37,663 nt of DNA from Opitutia bacterium (GTDB taxonomy: Bacteria; Verrucomicrobiota; Verrucomicrobiia; Opitutales; Opitutaceae): contig JACQFT010000036.1 in NCBI GenBank assembly GCA_016199925.1, positions 1 to 37,663 of the forward strand. The letters run 5' to 3'. Under the pieces are notes generated by a model. That model made no database searches. It was not told where the DNA came from and saw only the letters and a program-made list of their open reading frames with translations. Below are positions 20,843-30,278 of this stretch, piece by piece. The stretch's first letter is position 1; each line of letters starts with the position of its first letter. A program made the translations under genes and the position numbers.

Positions 20843-21550
20843 ATGCCCGCCCGCACTTCCGTCGCCAAACGCTTCCAGTTGTTCGACCGCGCCGTTGCCG
20901 GGATGGGAAAACGCCTGCTCAAGGTCCGCGCGCCGGCCCAGATGATCACCGCCCTCCGCTGGGGCGCGGACGAGATGGAGACGACCTACGCGCAAACCTC
21001 CGCCCGCGTGCGCGCCACCGTCGCCTGCCGCGACGGCTGCGACTTCTGCTGTCACGTGCCGGTCGACGTGCAAGCGCACGAAGTCTTCTTCGCCGCCGAC
21101 CACATCCAAGTTCACTTCTCGCCCGCTGCACTGATCAAGTTGCTCGCCCGACTCGCGCGGCACCGCGACCGCATCGGCGCTCTCGCCGGCGGAGCCCGTG
21201 TCACCAGCCGCTCGCCCTGTCCGCTCCTGCGCGCGGGCTCCTGCTCGATCTACCCCGCCCGCCCCGAAGCCTGCCGCGCGCACCACACCAGCGACGCCGC
21301 CGTGTGCGAAGCCCACCGGCACGACCCGACCACCGATCTCGCCAAGGTCTACGTCCCTGCGCTGCGCGCCCGCCTGCTCGCCGTGAAGTTCGGCCTCGAC
21401 GAAGCCATCGAGACCCTCGGCTACGACGAACGCTGCTACGATTTCGGCTCCGCGCTGCACGAGGCGCTCACCGACAGCCTGTGCCTGATGCGCTGGATGC
21501 GCCGCCAGTCCGCCTTCCCCGACAACTGCCTCGCCCGCTCCGATTCCTGA
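20843..21550 (+). CDS. YkgJ-family cysteine-cluster (zinc/iron-chelating) protein
   Basis: CRDGCDFCCHVPVDVQAHEVF...SPCPLLRAGSCSIYPARPEACRAHHTSDAAVCE. Confidence 0.85.
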   Translation: MPARTSVAKRFQLFDRAVAGMGKRLLKVRAPAQMITALRWGADEMETTYAQTSARVRATVACRDGCDFCCHVPVDVQAHEVFFAADHIQVHFSPAALIKLLARLARHRDRIGALAGGARVTSRSPCPLLRAGSCSIYPARPEACRAHHTSDAAVCEAHRHDPTTDLAKVYVPALRARLLAVKFGLDEAIETLGYDERCYDFGSALHEALTDSLCLMRWMRRQSAFPDNCLARSDS

Positions 21551-21634
21551 ACGGAAAGCAAAACGGTTGGCGGGGCCGCGCTGCGCGTTTCACCCGCGAG
21601 CCGTTTCCCGCGCCGCCGGACGCGGTCCGGTGCG

Positions 21635-21669
21635 GTGGCGGCTACGCAGAAGCGCGTAGCCCGCGCCAC
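21635..21669. repeat. Imperfect palindrome upstream of the Sel1 gene
   Basis: gtggcg-gctacgc-agaagc-gcgtagc-ccgcgccac: inverted GCTACGC/GCGTAGC flanked by GTGGCG/CGCCAC. Confidence 0.6.
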
Positions 21670-21726
21670 GGCGAACCGCTTGCCCGCGCGCGCGGCACCG
21701 GTCAGAAAACGAGGACCCGATTGACG

Positions 21727-24700
21727 ATGAAAATTTTCTCCCCGCGACTCTCGGCCGTGCTCGTGTTCTCCGCGGCGTTGCTCGCCGCCGGTGCCGCCGA
21801 AGTTTCTCTCGAAGAATTGCAGGCCAAGGCCGACGGGGGCGACGTGCCGGCGATCGTCGCGCTGGCGGAGCACTACCGCGACGAAGTGGGCGGCGAGGAG
21901 GAGGCGCTGCGCTGGTATCGCCTCGCCGCCGCCAAGGGCCACGCCGGGGCGCAGCTCGAATTCGGCCTCCTCCTGCGCGACGGGCGCGGCACGACCGCAG
22001 ACCCGGAAGAAGCCTTCTCGTGGCTGCTCAAGTCGGCCGGGCAAGGCGAGCGCTACGCCATGACCCTGGTGGCCGGGAGCTATGTGGAAGGAGAGATGGT
22101 CAAAAAAAATCTCGTGCAGGCGCTGCGCTGGTATCGGAGCGCGGCGGAAAAGGGCGACGCGAACGCCGCCTTCGAGGCCGGTGCGATGCTGGCCGACGGC
22201 CGCGGCACGAAACGCGACCCGCTCGAAGCCGCGAAGTGGCTGGCCGTCGCCGCGCGCGCCGGCATCGCTGAGGCCCACGGCAAGCTCGCGACGCTGGCCG
22301 CGGCCGATCCGCAGCTCAGCGCCAAACTGGCCGCGCAGGCGCCGGCGGAGACGAAGCGGCTGCTCGCCCGCGCGACCGCAGGCGAGGCGCCGGCGCAATT
22401 CGAACTGGCGCAGCTCTACGCCGCCGGTGCAGGCGGGCTCCTGCGGGACCGGGCCGCACAGGTGCAATGGTTGCAAAAAGCCGCCGCACAGGGCCTCGCT
22501 CCGGCGCAGAACGCGCTCGGCCTGGCTTACGAGCAGGGCGAAGGCATCGCCGCGAGTCCGGAGCAGGCGTTCGTCTGGCTGAAAAAGTCCGCCGACCAGC
22601 GTTTCCCCGCCGCGCTGCTCAACCTCAGCCGCTACTATCTCGACGGACGCGAGGCGCCGCGGAAAAACCGCGACGAGGCGGCGCGCCTGATGCGGCACGC
22701 GGCGGAACTGGGGAGCGTCGAGGCGATGGTCGAGTTGGGAAATCTTCACCGGCACGGAGGCCACCCGCCGAAGAGCGACGCGATCACGTGGTTCGTGCGC
22801 GCCGCGCAGGCTGGCGACGTCGACGCGATGCTCCTGGCCGGCTACGCCTTCGAGGAGGACGCGGACGATCTGCCGAGCGCGTTGAAATGGTATCGCGCGG
22901 CGGCGGAGAAGGACAACAGCGAGGCGCGCGACCGCGCCGCGGCCGTCGAGCAGCAGTTGGCCGAACGGGCGTTTGCCGCCCGACTCCCGGCCAACGTCGC
23001 CGCCGAAAAGCGCGCGCTGTTTGCGCAAGCGCTGCGCGGCGACGCCGACGCGCAGCGGCAGGTCGGCGAGGCCTACCGCAGCGGCAGCGGCGTGCCGGAG
23101 GACATCGTGCTCGCGCAGCAGTGGTTCGCCAAGGCCGGGGCGCAGGGCCAGGCGGAGGCGAAGCGTTGGGCGGAGCAGCTCAAGCGCGACCCGAAATTCG
23201 AGCAGACAAAAGTGGCGGCAGACTTCGCGGAAGCCTTCATGCTCGCGCCGGACCTCAAGCGGCGCAAAGCGGCGGTCGAACAACTCTCGCGCTCGACCCC
23301 TTCCAACCTGAGCGACGCGGCGAGGGCAGAGTTTGTGTGCCGGCTCCTCGGGCCGAAGATGGACGCGAATTCCGGCGAGGCGGGCGACTACGTGCTCAGC
23401 ATCAGCCTGCTCGGGGTGACGTTCGCGACGCTGCAGCCGTATTGCTCCGCCGCGACACTCGAGCGGATCCGCGCGCACGCCGTCACCGTCACCGCCAGCT
23501 ACGAGGCGAGGCTCGCGGTGTTGCGCAGCATCGACGGCTTCTACGCGCGGGCCAAAGCGGGCGAGTCCCAGGCGCAGTTTCGGGTGGGAGAATTTTATCT
23601 GAACCAGACGATGGTGCGCGACGTAGACGTCGCGGCGGACTGGTTCAAACGGGCCGCGGCGCAGGGCCACGCGGAGGCGAAAAAGAAACTCCTGTCGATC
23701 GGCAACGGGGCGCAGCTCCACGCGAATCGCGCCTACAACTCGGGCCAATACCTCGACGCGCTGCACTGGTTCACGCTCGCGGCCGAATGGGGCAGCCCCG
23801 GCGCGGCGCACCAGCTCGCCGTGATGTATCGGGCGGGCATCGGTCTGCCGGCGCCGCGGCCGGGGGACGCGCGAAAGTGGTTCGAGCAGGATTTTGCCGC
23901 CGGAAACTGGGGCGCGGCGGCGGAACTGGCCGAGATGTGCGAGCACGGCGAAGGCGGTCCGCGCGATCCGGCGCGGGCGTTGCAGGTGCTGCGCGAGGCG
24001 GCGGCGCACGGTGAATTCCTGAGCATCACGGAGCTGGGTCGCCGCAGCCTGATGGAGGGCGCGGATCAAGAGCACGACCGGCAGGCGCTGGAGTTTTTCC
24101 GTCGCCCCGCCGCCAAGGATACGCCGGCCGCCAAGGCCTGGATCACGCTGGTCGAGCGCGCACCGGTGCGGCGCGACCGGGCGCAACTCGCGTTTCGCAC
24201 CGCGTCGGTCACGGACGAGGAGCTGGCCGGAGACATCCCGCTTCGGCCGCGCGACCTGCTCGACTACGCCGCGCATCTCGGCCACGCGGAGGCGCAGCGA
24301 TTGCAGCAGGTGTGGCACCCGCGCGAAATCTGGCCGGCCGAACCGCCCGAGACGGAGCAGGCCGACAAGCTGAACAAGGCGCACAAATATGCCGAGGCGC
24401 GCCCGCTCTGGGAACGCGCGGCCGGACAAGGCAGCCCGACGGCCGCGCTCGTCCTCGGCCGCATGCTCGTCAGCGGGGTGGACGGAGTGCCGCCGGACGT
24501 GGCGCGCGCGCAAGAGTGGTTCGAGCAAGCGGGCCGCGCGGGCCTGCTCGCGGGCTATGTGAACGCGGAGAATTGCCGCGCCGAACGCGAGTTCGACTTC
24601 GGGCTCGCAGCCTACACGGCGAAAGACTTGCCCGCGGCGCTGCGGTGGTGGACCTCCGCCGCCGAGCGCGGCGACCCTCCCGCGATGTTCAACGTCGGCG

Positions 24701-27246
24701 TGCTTCACGAGCAGGGGGAGGGCGTGCCGAAGGACGTGCCGCAAGCGCTGGCGTGGTATGAGCGCGCGGCGGTGTTCGCCTACGAGGACGCCGTGAAATC
24801 CGTCGCGCGTCTGCAAGGCAAGTCGCCCGGCGGCGACGCGCTCGCGCAGGCTCGCACGGCCCGGCAGGGCGGGAAAGGCGCGGAGGCGATCAGGCTCTAC
24901 GAGCAAGCCGCCGCACAGGGCAGCGTCGAGGCGATGGGCGAGCTCGGCGACACCTACTCGTTCGGAGTCGGCGTGCCCAAAGACGAGAAGAAGGCGCTCG
25001 TCTGGTTTGAGAAAGCCGTCGCCGCCGGCGACAAGGGGGCCGCCACCCGGGTGGCGATGCTCAAGAGCTCGCTGGCGTTGAAGCAACTGCTCGAATCACA
25101 GGATGAGATGAAGCGGCTGCAGGCAAAGATCGACGGCACCCCCGCGCCGCAGAGCCCCGCGACCACGCAAGCTCCGCCGAAAGACCTGCGGAAAAAATCC
25201 CCGTGGACCGCCGACCAGATCAGCGCGGCGTTGAAGGAGGGCGTGAACCACGACTCGCTCGCGGAAGCGCTCACGGCCGACGGCGTCCAGGATCTCTACG
25301 ATCTCGATGTCGCGCGCCTGCGCCTCACGCCCGCGGGTCAGGGGATCGGCCGGAGCGGCAAACTCGCCGAGGTCTTGCGCAACAACTCCCACCAGGGCGC
25401 CGGCGCGTGGACCTTCGAGATGGCGAAGGCGAAGGTGGACGCGCGGCGCGCCGTGACCGGGCGCCGGCCCGAGGTGACGGACTCGCCCGAATTGCGCGCG
25501 CTGGTGGCGGCCGGTGACGCGGCGGCGCTCTACGACCTCTTTTACTATCTGCCCGAAACGAAGCGCACGCAGGGCGACTTGCCGCAGAATTTTTCCTACA
25601 ACGATCTGCGCGACCGTTTCGCCGCGGCGCAGTTGCCCCAGGCCGCGTGGCTCGTGGCGGAGAAATGCGCGGGCAACGCCGACGCCGCGAAAAACGATCC
25701 TGTCCGGCAGGCCGAGTTGCTCTTCCAGTCGGCCGAGGCCGGCGATCCGCGCGGCATGAGGGCACTGGGCATGCTCTTCCTCGCGAGCGGCGAGAAAGCC
25801 GTCGCGACGAACTACGCCGAAGCGGAATATTGGCTGATCGAGGCGGCGGCCCGCGCGCCGCAAGACATTCTGGAGAGTGCCTACGAAAATCCCGGCCGCG
25901 ACGCCGCGTTCCTCTACAGCTTCGCGGTGCCCATGGGCGGACCGCTGTCGTGGCCGCTCACCGCGCGCGACGACGCTTCGCTCCGCTGGGCGCGCGAGAT
26001 GATCCGGCGCAGCGAGCAGAATCAAACCGGCCCGCTGGCCGGCGTCGCCAATTTCCGTTTGGACGAAGCCGAGCGCAAACCGCAGACGAAAGACGCCCGG
26101 GCCCGCATGGCGGCGTTGCCGCCGGAGGTGCCGCTCTGGAGCGGGCCGGATCGGGCGAAGCTCGAAGCGGCGGCCCAAGGCAGCGACATCAAGGCGCTGC
26201 TCCAACTCGCCGCCGCCTACGCCACCAGTCGCGGCGTGCACCAGAACGATCTCACGGCCGTCCGCTACTACGAGGCTGCCGCCGCGAAGGGCGACAACGC
26301 GGCGATGCTGAAACTTGCCGAACACACCGCGAAAGGAATGGGCGTCAAGAAAGACAAGATGCAGGCACTCGCATGGACGAACAAGGCCGGCGCGGCGATG
26401 GTGGCCGCGGTCGAGAAAAAGTTGCCCGGTTTGCCCCCGCCCGCGCCGGCGGCGGCGTCCGGGAAGGCCGCGAAAAGCGCGGACGACTACTACGGCGGTT
26501 TCGAGACGTTGGGTCGACTCGGCATGACGGTTGCGAAAACCGAAAAGGACCGGGGGCAAATCCAGGTCGACGCCTTCAACTATCTCAAGGAAGCGGTCAA
26601 GATCGCCGAGACCGGCAAGCCCGAGACCCAATACCGGCTCGCGACCTACCTGATCCAAGGCTTGCTCGGCATCCCGAAAGACCCGGCGCGCGGGCGCCGG
26701 CTGCTCGCCGCCGCCGCGAAGGCGGACTTCGCTCCGGCCAAACTCGACTACGCGCGCGCGTTGCAAGCCGGGGCGTTCGGCTTCGCGCCTGATGCGGCGA
26801 AGAGCCAAGCTCTGCTCTCCGAACTCCTCGCCGGCGCCGAGGACACCGTGCCGGAGGCGCGGCACCAGCTCGCCATGCTGCTCTTCCAAGGCGCGCCCGG
26901 CGTGCCGGCCGACAAAGCGCGCGCCCTGCGCCTGCTCGACTCCGCGGCGGATGAGGGCTTCGCGGCGTCGCAATTCGAACTCGGTCGCGCGCTCATCCAA
27001 GGGTTGCCGCCGGAATTGCCCGCCGATCCGACGCGCGGCATCGAGCTGCTGAAGCGTTGCGCCAATCAGGGCGCCGCCCAGGCCGCCGCCGTGCTCGGCG
27101 AAATCTACGAGCGCGGCGTGGGCACCGCGGCAAATCCCGCCGAGGCGCTGCAGTGGTATCAACAGGCACTCGCCGCCGGCCTCGCGCCGGCGAAGGCTGC
27201 CGTCGACCGCTTGCAGGCGCAGTTGAGACCGGCAGTGAAAAAGTGA
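21727..27246 (+). CDS. Giant exported Sel1-like (SLR/TPR) repeat protein, 1839 aa
   Basis: MKIFSPRLSAVLVFSAALLAAGAAEVSLEELQAKADGGD...; many units of the type AMFNVGVLHEQGEGVPKDVPQALAWYERAA. Start ATG 21727 within ORF 20815-27246. Confidence 0.92.
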   Translation: MKIFSPRLSAVLVFSAALLAAGAAEVSLEELQAKADGGDVPAIVALAEHYRDEVGGEEEALRWYRLAAAKGHAGAQLEFGLLLRDGRGTTADPEEAFSWLLKSAGQGERYAMTLVAGSYVEGEMVKKNLVQALRWYRSAAEKGDANAAFEAGAMLADGRGTKRDPLEAAKWLAVAARAGIAEAHGKLATLAAADPQLSAKLAAQAPAETKRLLARATAGEAPAQFELAQLYAAGAGGLLRDRAAQVQWLQKAAAQGLAPAQNALGLAYEQGEGIAASPEQAFVWLKKSADQRFPAALLNLSRYYLDGREAPRKNRDEAARLMRHAAELGSVEAMVELGNLHRHGGHPPKSDAITWFVRAAQAGDVDAMLLAGYAFEEDADDLPSALKWYRAAAEKDNSEARDRAAAVEQQLAERAFAARLPANVAAEKRALFAQALRGDADAQRQVGEAYRSGSGVPEDIVLAQQWFAKAGAQGQAEAKRWAEQLKRDPKFEQTKVAADFAEAFMLAPDLKRRKAAVEQLSRSTPSNLSDAARAEFVCRLLGPKMDANSGEAGDYVLSISLLGVTFATLQPYCSAATLERIRAHAVTVTASYEARLAVLRSIDGFYARAKAGESQAQFRVGEFYLNQTMVRDVDVAADWFKRAAAQGHAEAKKKLLSIGNGAQLHANRAYNSGQYLDALHWFTLAAEWGSPGAAHQLAVMYRAGIGLPAPRPGDARKWFEQDFAAGNWGAAAELAEMCEHGEGGPRDPARALQVLREAAAHGEFLSITELGRRSLMEGADQEHDRQALEFFRRPAAKDTPAAKAWITLVERAPVRRDRAQLAFRTASVTDEELAGDIPLRPRDLLDYAAHLGHAEAQRLQQVWHPREIWPAEPPETEQADKLNKAHKYAEARPLWERAAGQGSPTAALVLGRMLVSGVDGVPPDVARAQEWFEQAGRAGLLAGYVNAENCRAEREFDFGLAAYTAKDLPAALRWWTSAAERGDPPAMFNVGVLHEQGEGVPKDVPQALAWYERAAVFAYEDAVKSVARLQGKSPGGDALAQARTARQGGKGAEAIRLYEQAAAQGSVEAMGELGDTYSFGVGVPKDEKKALVWFEKAVAAGDKGAATRVAMLKSSLALKQLLESQDEMKRLQAKIDGTPAPQSPATTQAPPKDLRKKSPWTADQISAALKEGVNHDSLAEALTADGVQDLYDLDVARLRLTPAGQGIGRSGKLAEVLRNNSHQGAGAWTFEMAKAKVDARRAVTGRRPEVTDSPELRALVAAGDAAALYDLFYYLPETKRTQGDLPQNFSYNDLRDRFAAAQLPQAAWLVAEKCAGNADAAKNDPVRQAELLFQSAEAGDPRGMRALGMLFLASGEKAVATNYAEAEYWLIEAAARAPQDILESAYENPGRDAAFLYSFAVPMGGPLSWPLTARDDASLRWAREMIRRSEQNQTGPLAGVANFRLDEAERKPQTKDARARMAALPPEVPLWSGPDRAKLEAAAQGSDIKALLQLAAAYATSRGVHQNDLTAVRYYEAAAAKGDNAAMLKLAEHTAKGMGVKKDKMQALAWTNKAGAAMVAAVEKKLPGLPPPAPAAASGKAAKSADDYYGGFETLGRLGMTVAKTEKDRGQIQVDAFNYLKEAVKIAETGKPETQYRLATYLIQGLLGIPKDPARGRRLLAAAAKADFAPAKLDYARALQAGAFGFAPDAAKSQALLSELLAGAEDTVPEARHQLAMLLFQGAPGVPADKARALRLLDSAADEGFAASQFELGRALIQGLPPELPADPTRGIELLKRCANQGAAQAAAVLGEIYERGVGTAANPAEALQWYQQALAAGLAPAKAAVDRLQAQLRPAVKK

Positions 27247-27375
27247 ACTCAGCGCGCGGCGCTGGCACCGGGATTCTTGCCTCACGAACTACCCGACGGC
27301 GCAGCGCAGGGCGAAACGGATCTTTAGCGACTCGCATAACAGCCTGACAGCAGTCGGTTCCGTTCCCGGGAGAGC

Positions 27376-27462
27376 GCACGCGTCTCGCGTGCTGGGGCCG
27401 GCGTCTCGCCGGCCCCTCCGGGAATCCCCGGCGGGACTCCGAGGACAGCCCGCGAGACGCGG
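27376..27462. repeat. Cluster of three stem-TCT/AGA-stem hairpins
   Basis: GCACGCG-tct-CGCGTGC (27376-27392); GGGGCCGGCG-tct-CGCCGGCCCC (27394-27416); CCGCG-aga-CGCGG (27450-27462). Confidence 0.8.
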
Positions 27463-27597
27463 ACCCTCCCCGAGAAAAAAGGCGTCCGCCTTTTGCGCGA
27501 ACCTCAATCGGTCTCGATTTTTGAGCGCGCCTGCCGGCCCGGGCGCCCAGCGGTTTTCCCTTTTGCCACCCTTCCACCCGACGCCCATCGTGGCCGG

Positions 27598-28098
27598 ATG
27601 CTGCGCAGTCTTTTCGTCGTCGTCCTCATCGGCCTCCTCGCCGGCTGCGCCAAGCCCGTCCTGCCCGATCTCGTCGTGCGCGCCGGCACCAGCGAAGACC
27701 TCGCCACCTTTCGCTCCGACCTCGCGGCGCGCTTCACCGCGCAGGAACTCGAGCCCTTCGACACCGCGATCCAAGAGCTGAAGCTCGACGCCATGAACCG
27801 CAACGTCGCCCCCGCCTCCGCCCGCGAGGCCGACACGCTCGCCGCCGTCAACGGCAAGACCGTGCACGACACCCTAGTCCTCGGCTGGCGCGCCCGCCGC
27901 GAACGCCTCCTCCGCGAAATCGCCCTCTTCACCGCGATGCACGAGCGCGACCTCCAGCTCCAAAAAGAAAACGGCCCCGACACGACACAGACCGTTCTCA
28001 ACCGAATCCAGAACGAGGAAGACATCCTCTCCCGCCTCCAGCACGACCTCGCCGACGCCAACACCCGCCTCACCACTTGGGCCGCCCCGCCCCGGTGA
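27598..28098 (+). CDS. Putative lipoprotein, hypothetical
   Basis: MLRSLFVVVLIGLLAGCAKPVLPDL: lipobox LLAGC; rest coiled-coil-like and charged. Confidence 0.75.
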   Translation: MLRSLFVVVLIGLLAGCAKPVLPDLVVRAGTSEDLATFRSDLAARFTAQELEPFDTAIQELKLDAMNRNVAPASAREADTLAAVNGKTVHDTLVLGWRARRERLLREIALFTAMHERDLQLQKENGPDTTQTVLNRIQNEEDILSRLQHDLADANTRLTTWAAPPR

Positions 28099-28255
28099 AA
28101 GAGCAATCCGTGTGAAGGGTGCAACCCGCAGTCACCTCCGATTCTGTTTCCAAAGGTCGACCCCACATTTTCCGACCCCGGATGCCACGGATGTTCACGG
28201 ATTCAGATTCCGTGTTTCCGCTCTTCCGTCATTCCGCGATTTTTCTGCCCCGCCT

Positions 28256-28346
28256 GACTCCTGAATTCTGGATTCTGGATTCTGACTCCTGACTCCTGAA
28301 TTTTGACTCCTGGATTCTGGATTCTGACTCCTGGATTCTGGATTCC
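28256..28346. repeat. Heptameric tandem array, 13 x 7 nt
   Basis: gactcct gaattct ggattct ggattct gactcct gactcct gaatttt gactcct ggattct ggattct gactcct ggattct ggattcc (consensus G[AG][AC]T[TC]CT), no register slip. Confidence 0.95.
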
Positions 28347-28351
28347 CAAGT

Positions 28352-28813
28352 CTACACCACCTCCGGCGAGATCAGCCAGCGCACGACCCAGCCCGACTCT
28401 TTGCGGTCGAGGCGCATCACGGCGCATTTTTTGAAGACGAAGCTCACCGGTTCTTCCTTGCCCGTCACGAGCAGACTCGCGAGCGCGCTCAGATGCGGCT
28501 CGTGTCCGACGAGCATCACCGGGTGCCGCGTGCCGTTCAGCCGTTTCGCCATCACCTTCGGGTCATCCTCCGGGCGCAGTGCCGCCACCACGAAAGGCTC
28601 CGCCGACAAACGCAACACGCCCGCCAGCCGCTCCGCCGTGTCCTGCGCGCGCAGCAGCGGGCTGTGCCAGACCTCCTCCGCCTCGACCGCGTCCGCTTTG
28701 CGCAGCGTCGCGCCGATCTCGCGGATTTGCGCGATGCCCTTGCCGCTCAACGGCCGCACGGCGTCGTCTTCGCCCCCGAGTGCGTGCGCGTGCCTGACCA
28801 GATAAAGATGCAT
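28352..28813 (-). CDS. sixA: Phosphohistidine phosphatase SixA-like (histidine phosphatase superfamily)
   Basis: MHLYLVRHAHALGGEDDAVRPLSGKGIAQIREIGATL...WHSPLLRAQDTAERLA...PVMLVGHEPHLSALASLLV. Confidence 0.88.
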   Translation of the reverse strand: MHLYLVRHAHALGGEDDAVRPLSGKGIAQIREIGATLRKADAVEAEEVWHSPLLRAQDTAERLAGVLRLSAEPFVVAALRPEDDPKVMAKRLNGTRHPVMLVGHEPHLSALASLLVTGKEEPVSFVFKKCAVMRLDRKESGWVVRWLISPEVV

Positions 28814-29016
28814 CCCGGTCACCGTAGCGCGAAACCCCGCGCCGACAAGCCGCGGAAGCCTGACCACGGACGACCCAGGCCGTCGCGGATTCAGCTTCGT
28901 CTTCGCAAACCGCCGGGCGCACTCCGCGCGATCCGTGGCCACCTCCGGCCCCGACTCCGTCGCCGCCACTTTCCGCCGCGCACCGCTCCCGCGCTTGCCA
29001 GCACGACCGCTCTGCT

Positions 29017-29044
29017 GAATTCTGGATTCTGCCTCCTGCAGCCT
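29017..29044. repeat. Second short heptamer array
   Basis: gaattct ggattct gcctcct gcagcct, ending 8 nt before the ATG at 29053; same heptamers as 28256-28346. Confidence 0.8.
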
Positions 29045-29052
29045 TTCCTTCC

Positions 29053-29598
29053 ATGACTCTCCCCACCAAAGAAGCCGCGACCGCTCTCCTCCACCAGCAC
29101 GTCAACGACGCCTACCAGCGGCAGCACGCCGTCATGGTCGCCACGGCGATGGAGGGTTACGCGGCCGTCTACGGCGAAGACCCGCTGCTCTGGCATCTCA
29201 CCGGTTTGCTGCACGACCTCGACTACGAGGAGCATCCGGCCGCGCATCCCGGCCCGTCGCTCGGCTGGTTCCGGGACTGGGGTTACCCGCCCGAGTTCAT
29301 CCACGCCGTCGAGGCGCACGCCTACGGCTACCACGAATTCAAGACGCTGCCGGAAACGAAGCTCGCGGCGGCGCTGCTCGCCTGCGACGAGATCAGCGGG
29401 ATATTCTACGCCTACCGGAAAATGAATCCCGTGCCCTACGGCCAGATGAAAGCCAGCTCGATCAAGAAAAAATTCAAGGAGCCCTCCTTCGCCGCGAAGA
29501 TCGACCGTTCGGTCATCCAACTCGGCTGCGACCGCCTCGGGGTCGATCTCGACGCGCACATCGCGAACCTCATCCGGTTTCTCGCCCCGCTGCCTTAG
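29053..29598 (+). CDS. HD-domain protein (predicted hydrolase)
   Basis: RQHAVMVATAMEGYAAVYGEDPLLWHLTGLLHDLDYEEHP...VEAHAYGYHE...ALLACDEISG. Confidence 0.85.
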   Translation: MTLPTKEAATALLHQHVNDAYQRQHAVMVATAMEGYAAVYGEDPLLWHLTGLLHDLDYEEHPAAHPGPSLGWFRDWGYPPEFIHAVEAHAYGYHEFKTLPETKLAAALLACDEISGIFYAYRKMNPVPYGQMKASSIKKKFKEPSFAAKIDRSVIQLGCDRLGVDLDAHIANLIRFLAPLP

Positions 29599-29712
29599 TC
29601 GGCCGTCGCGATCTTAGCTCACTCGCTGTGCCGGTCTCGCCACCGCATCGGCCTGGCCGGCCCGGTGGCTTTGCCGTTGCGGCAGGCCCGCCGCGGACGC
29701 AGCATCCGGTCC

Positions 29713-30090
29713 ATGAGCGAACCGAAAGAATATCCGTATGTCACGCGGCTCAACGTTCAGTTTCAGCCGCTCGAGTTGATCGACGAAGGCGCGTTGTCCG
29801 CCGCGTGCGCGCACCGATGGTTCAACCAGACGCTGTGCGAGGTCAACGAATCCGTGGTGCGCGTCGGCGTGGTCGAGGGCGAATACCACTGGCACAAGCA
29901 CGACGATGACGACGAGTTCTTCTACGTCGTCGAGGGCCTTTTCCACATCGATCTCGAAGGCCGCACCATCACGCTCGCACCGCGTCAGGGAGTCGTGATC
30001 CCCAAAGGCGTCATGCACCGCCCGCGCGCGCCACAGCGCACCGTCATCCTGATGGTCGAGACCAAGGGCATCGTGCCCACGGGCAACTGA
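29713..30090 (+). CDS. Cupin-domain protein
   Basis: GVVEGEYHWHKHDDDDEFFYVVEGLFHIDLEGRTITLAPRQGVVIPKGVMHRPRAPQRTVILMVE. Confidence 0.9.
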   Translation: MSEPKEYPYVTRLNVQFQPLELIDEGALSAACAHRWFNQTLCEVNESVVRVGVVEGEYHWHKHDDDDEFFYVVEGLFHIDLEGRTITLAPRQGVVIPKGVMHRPRAPQRTVILMVETKGIVPTGN

Positions 30091-30131
30091 TCGACCGCGC
30101 GGTGCAGCACCGCAGGCTGCCGTTTCGCTTC

Positions 30132-30158
30132 ATCCGTGCGATCCGTGAAATCCGTGGT
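30132..30158. repeat. Nonamer direct repeat atccgtgcg atccgtgaa atccgtggt
   Basis: Three consecutive 9-mers starting ATCCGTG; the reverse complement CACGGAT occurs twice at 28186-28202. Confidence 0.8.
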
Positions 30159-30278
30159 CAATTCCGGGCCTTTGTCCGTCGTGGCGCTTTCGTGGCCCGG
30201 CTCTTTCGGACGAAAACTTCCGGCAAACAATAGTTCGCTACCGGCGCGAAGTGGGTTTCTGTTGGGGGCCCGCTTCCG

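Noticed and set aside
28203-28427. 74-aa ORF with IQNPGVRIQNPGVKIQESGV repeats
   Set aside because: Translation of the heptad DNA array plus the antisense tail of sixA; periodicity is in the DNA (7 nt), not codon based.
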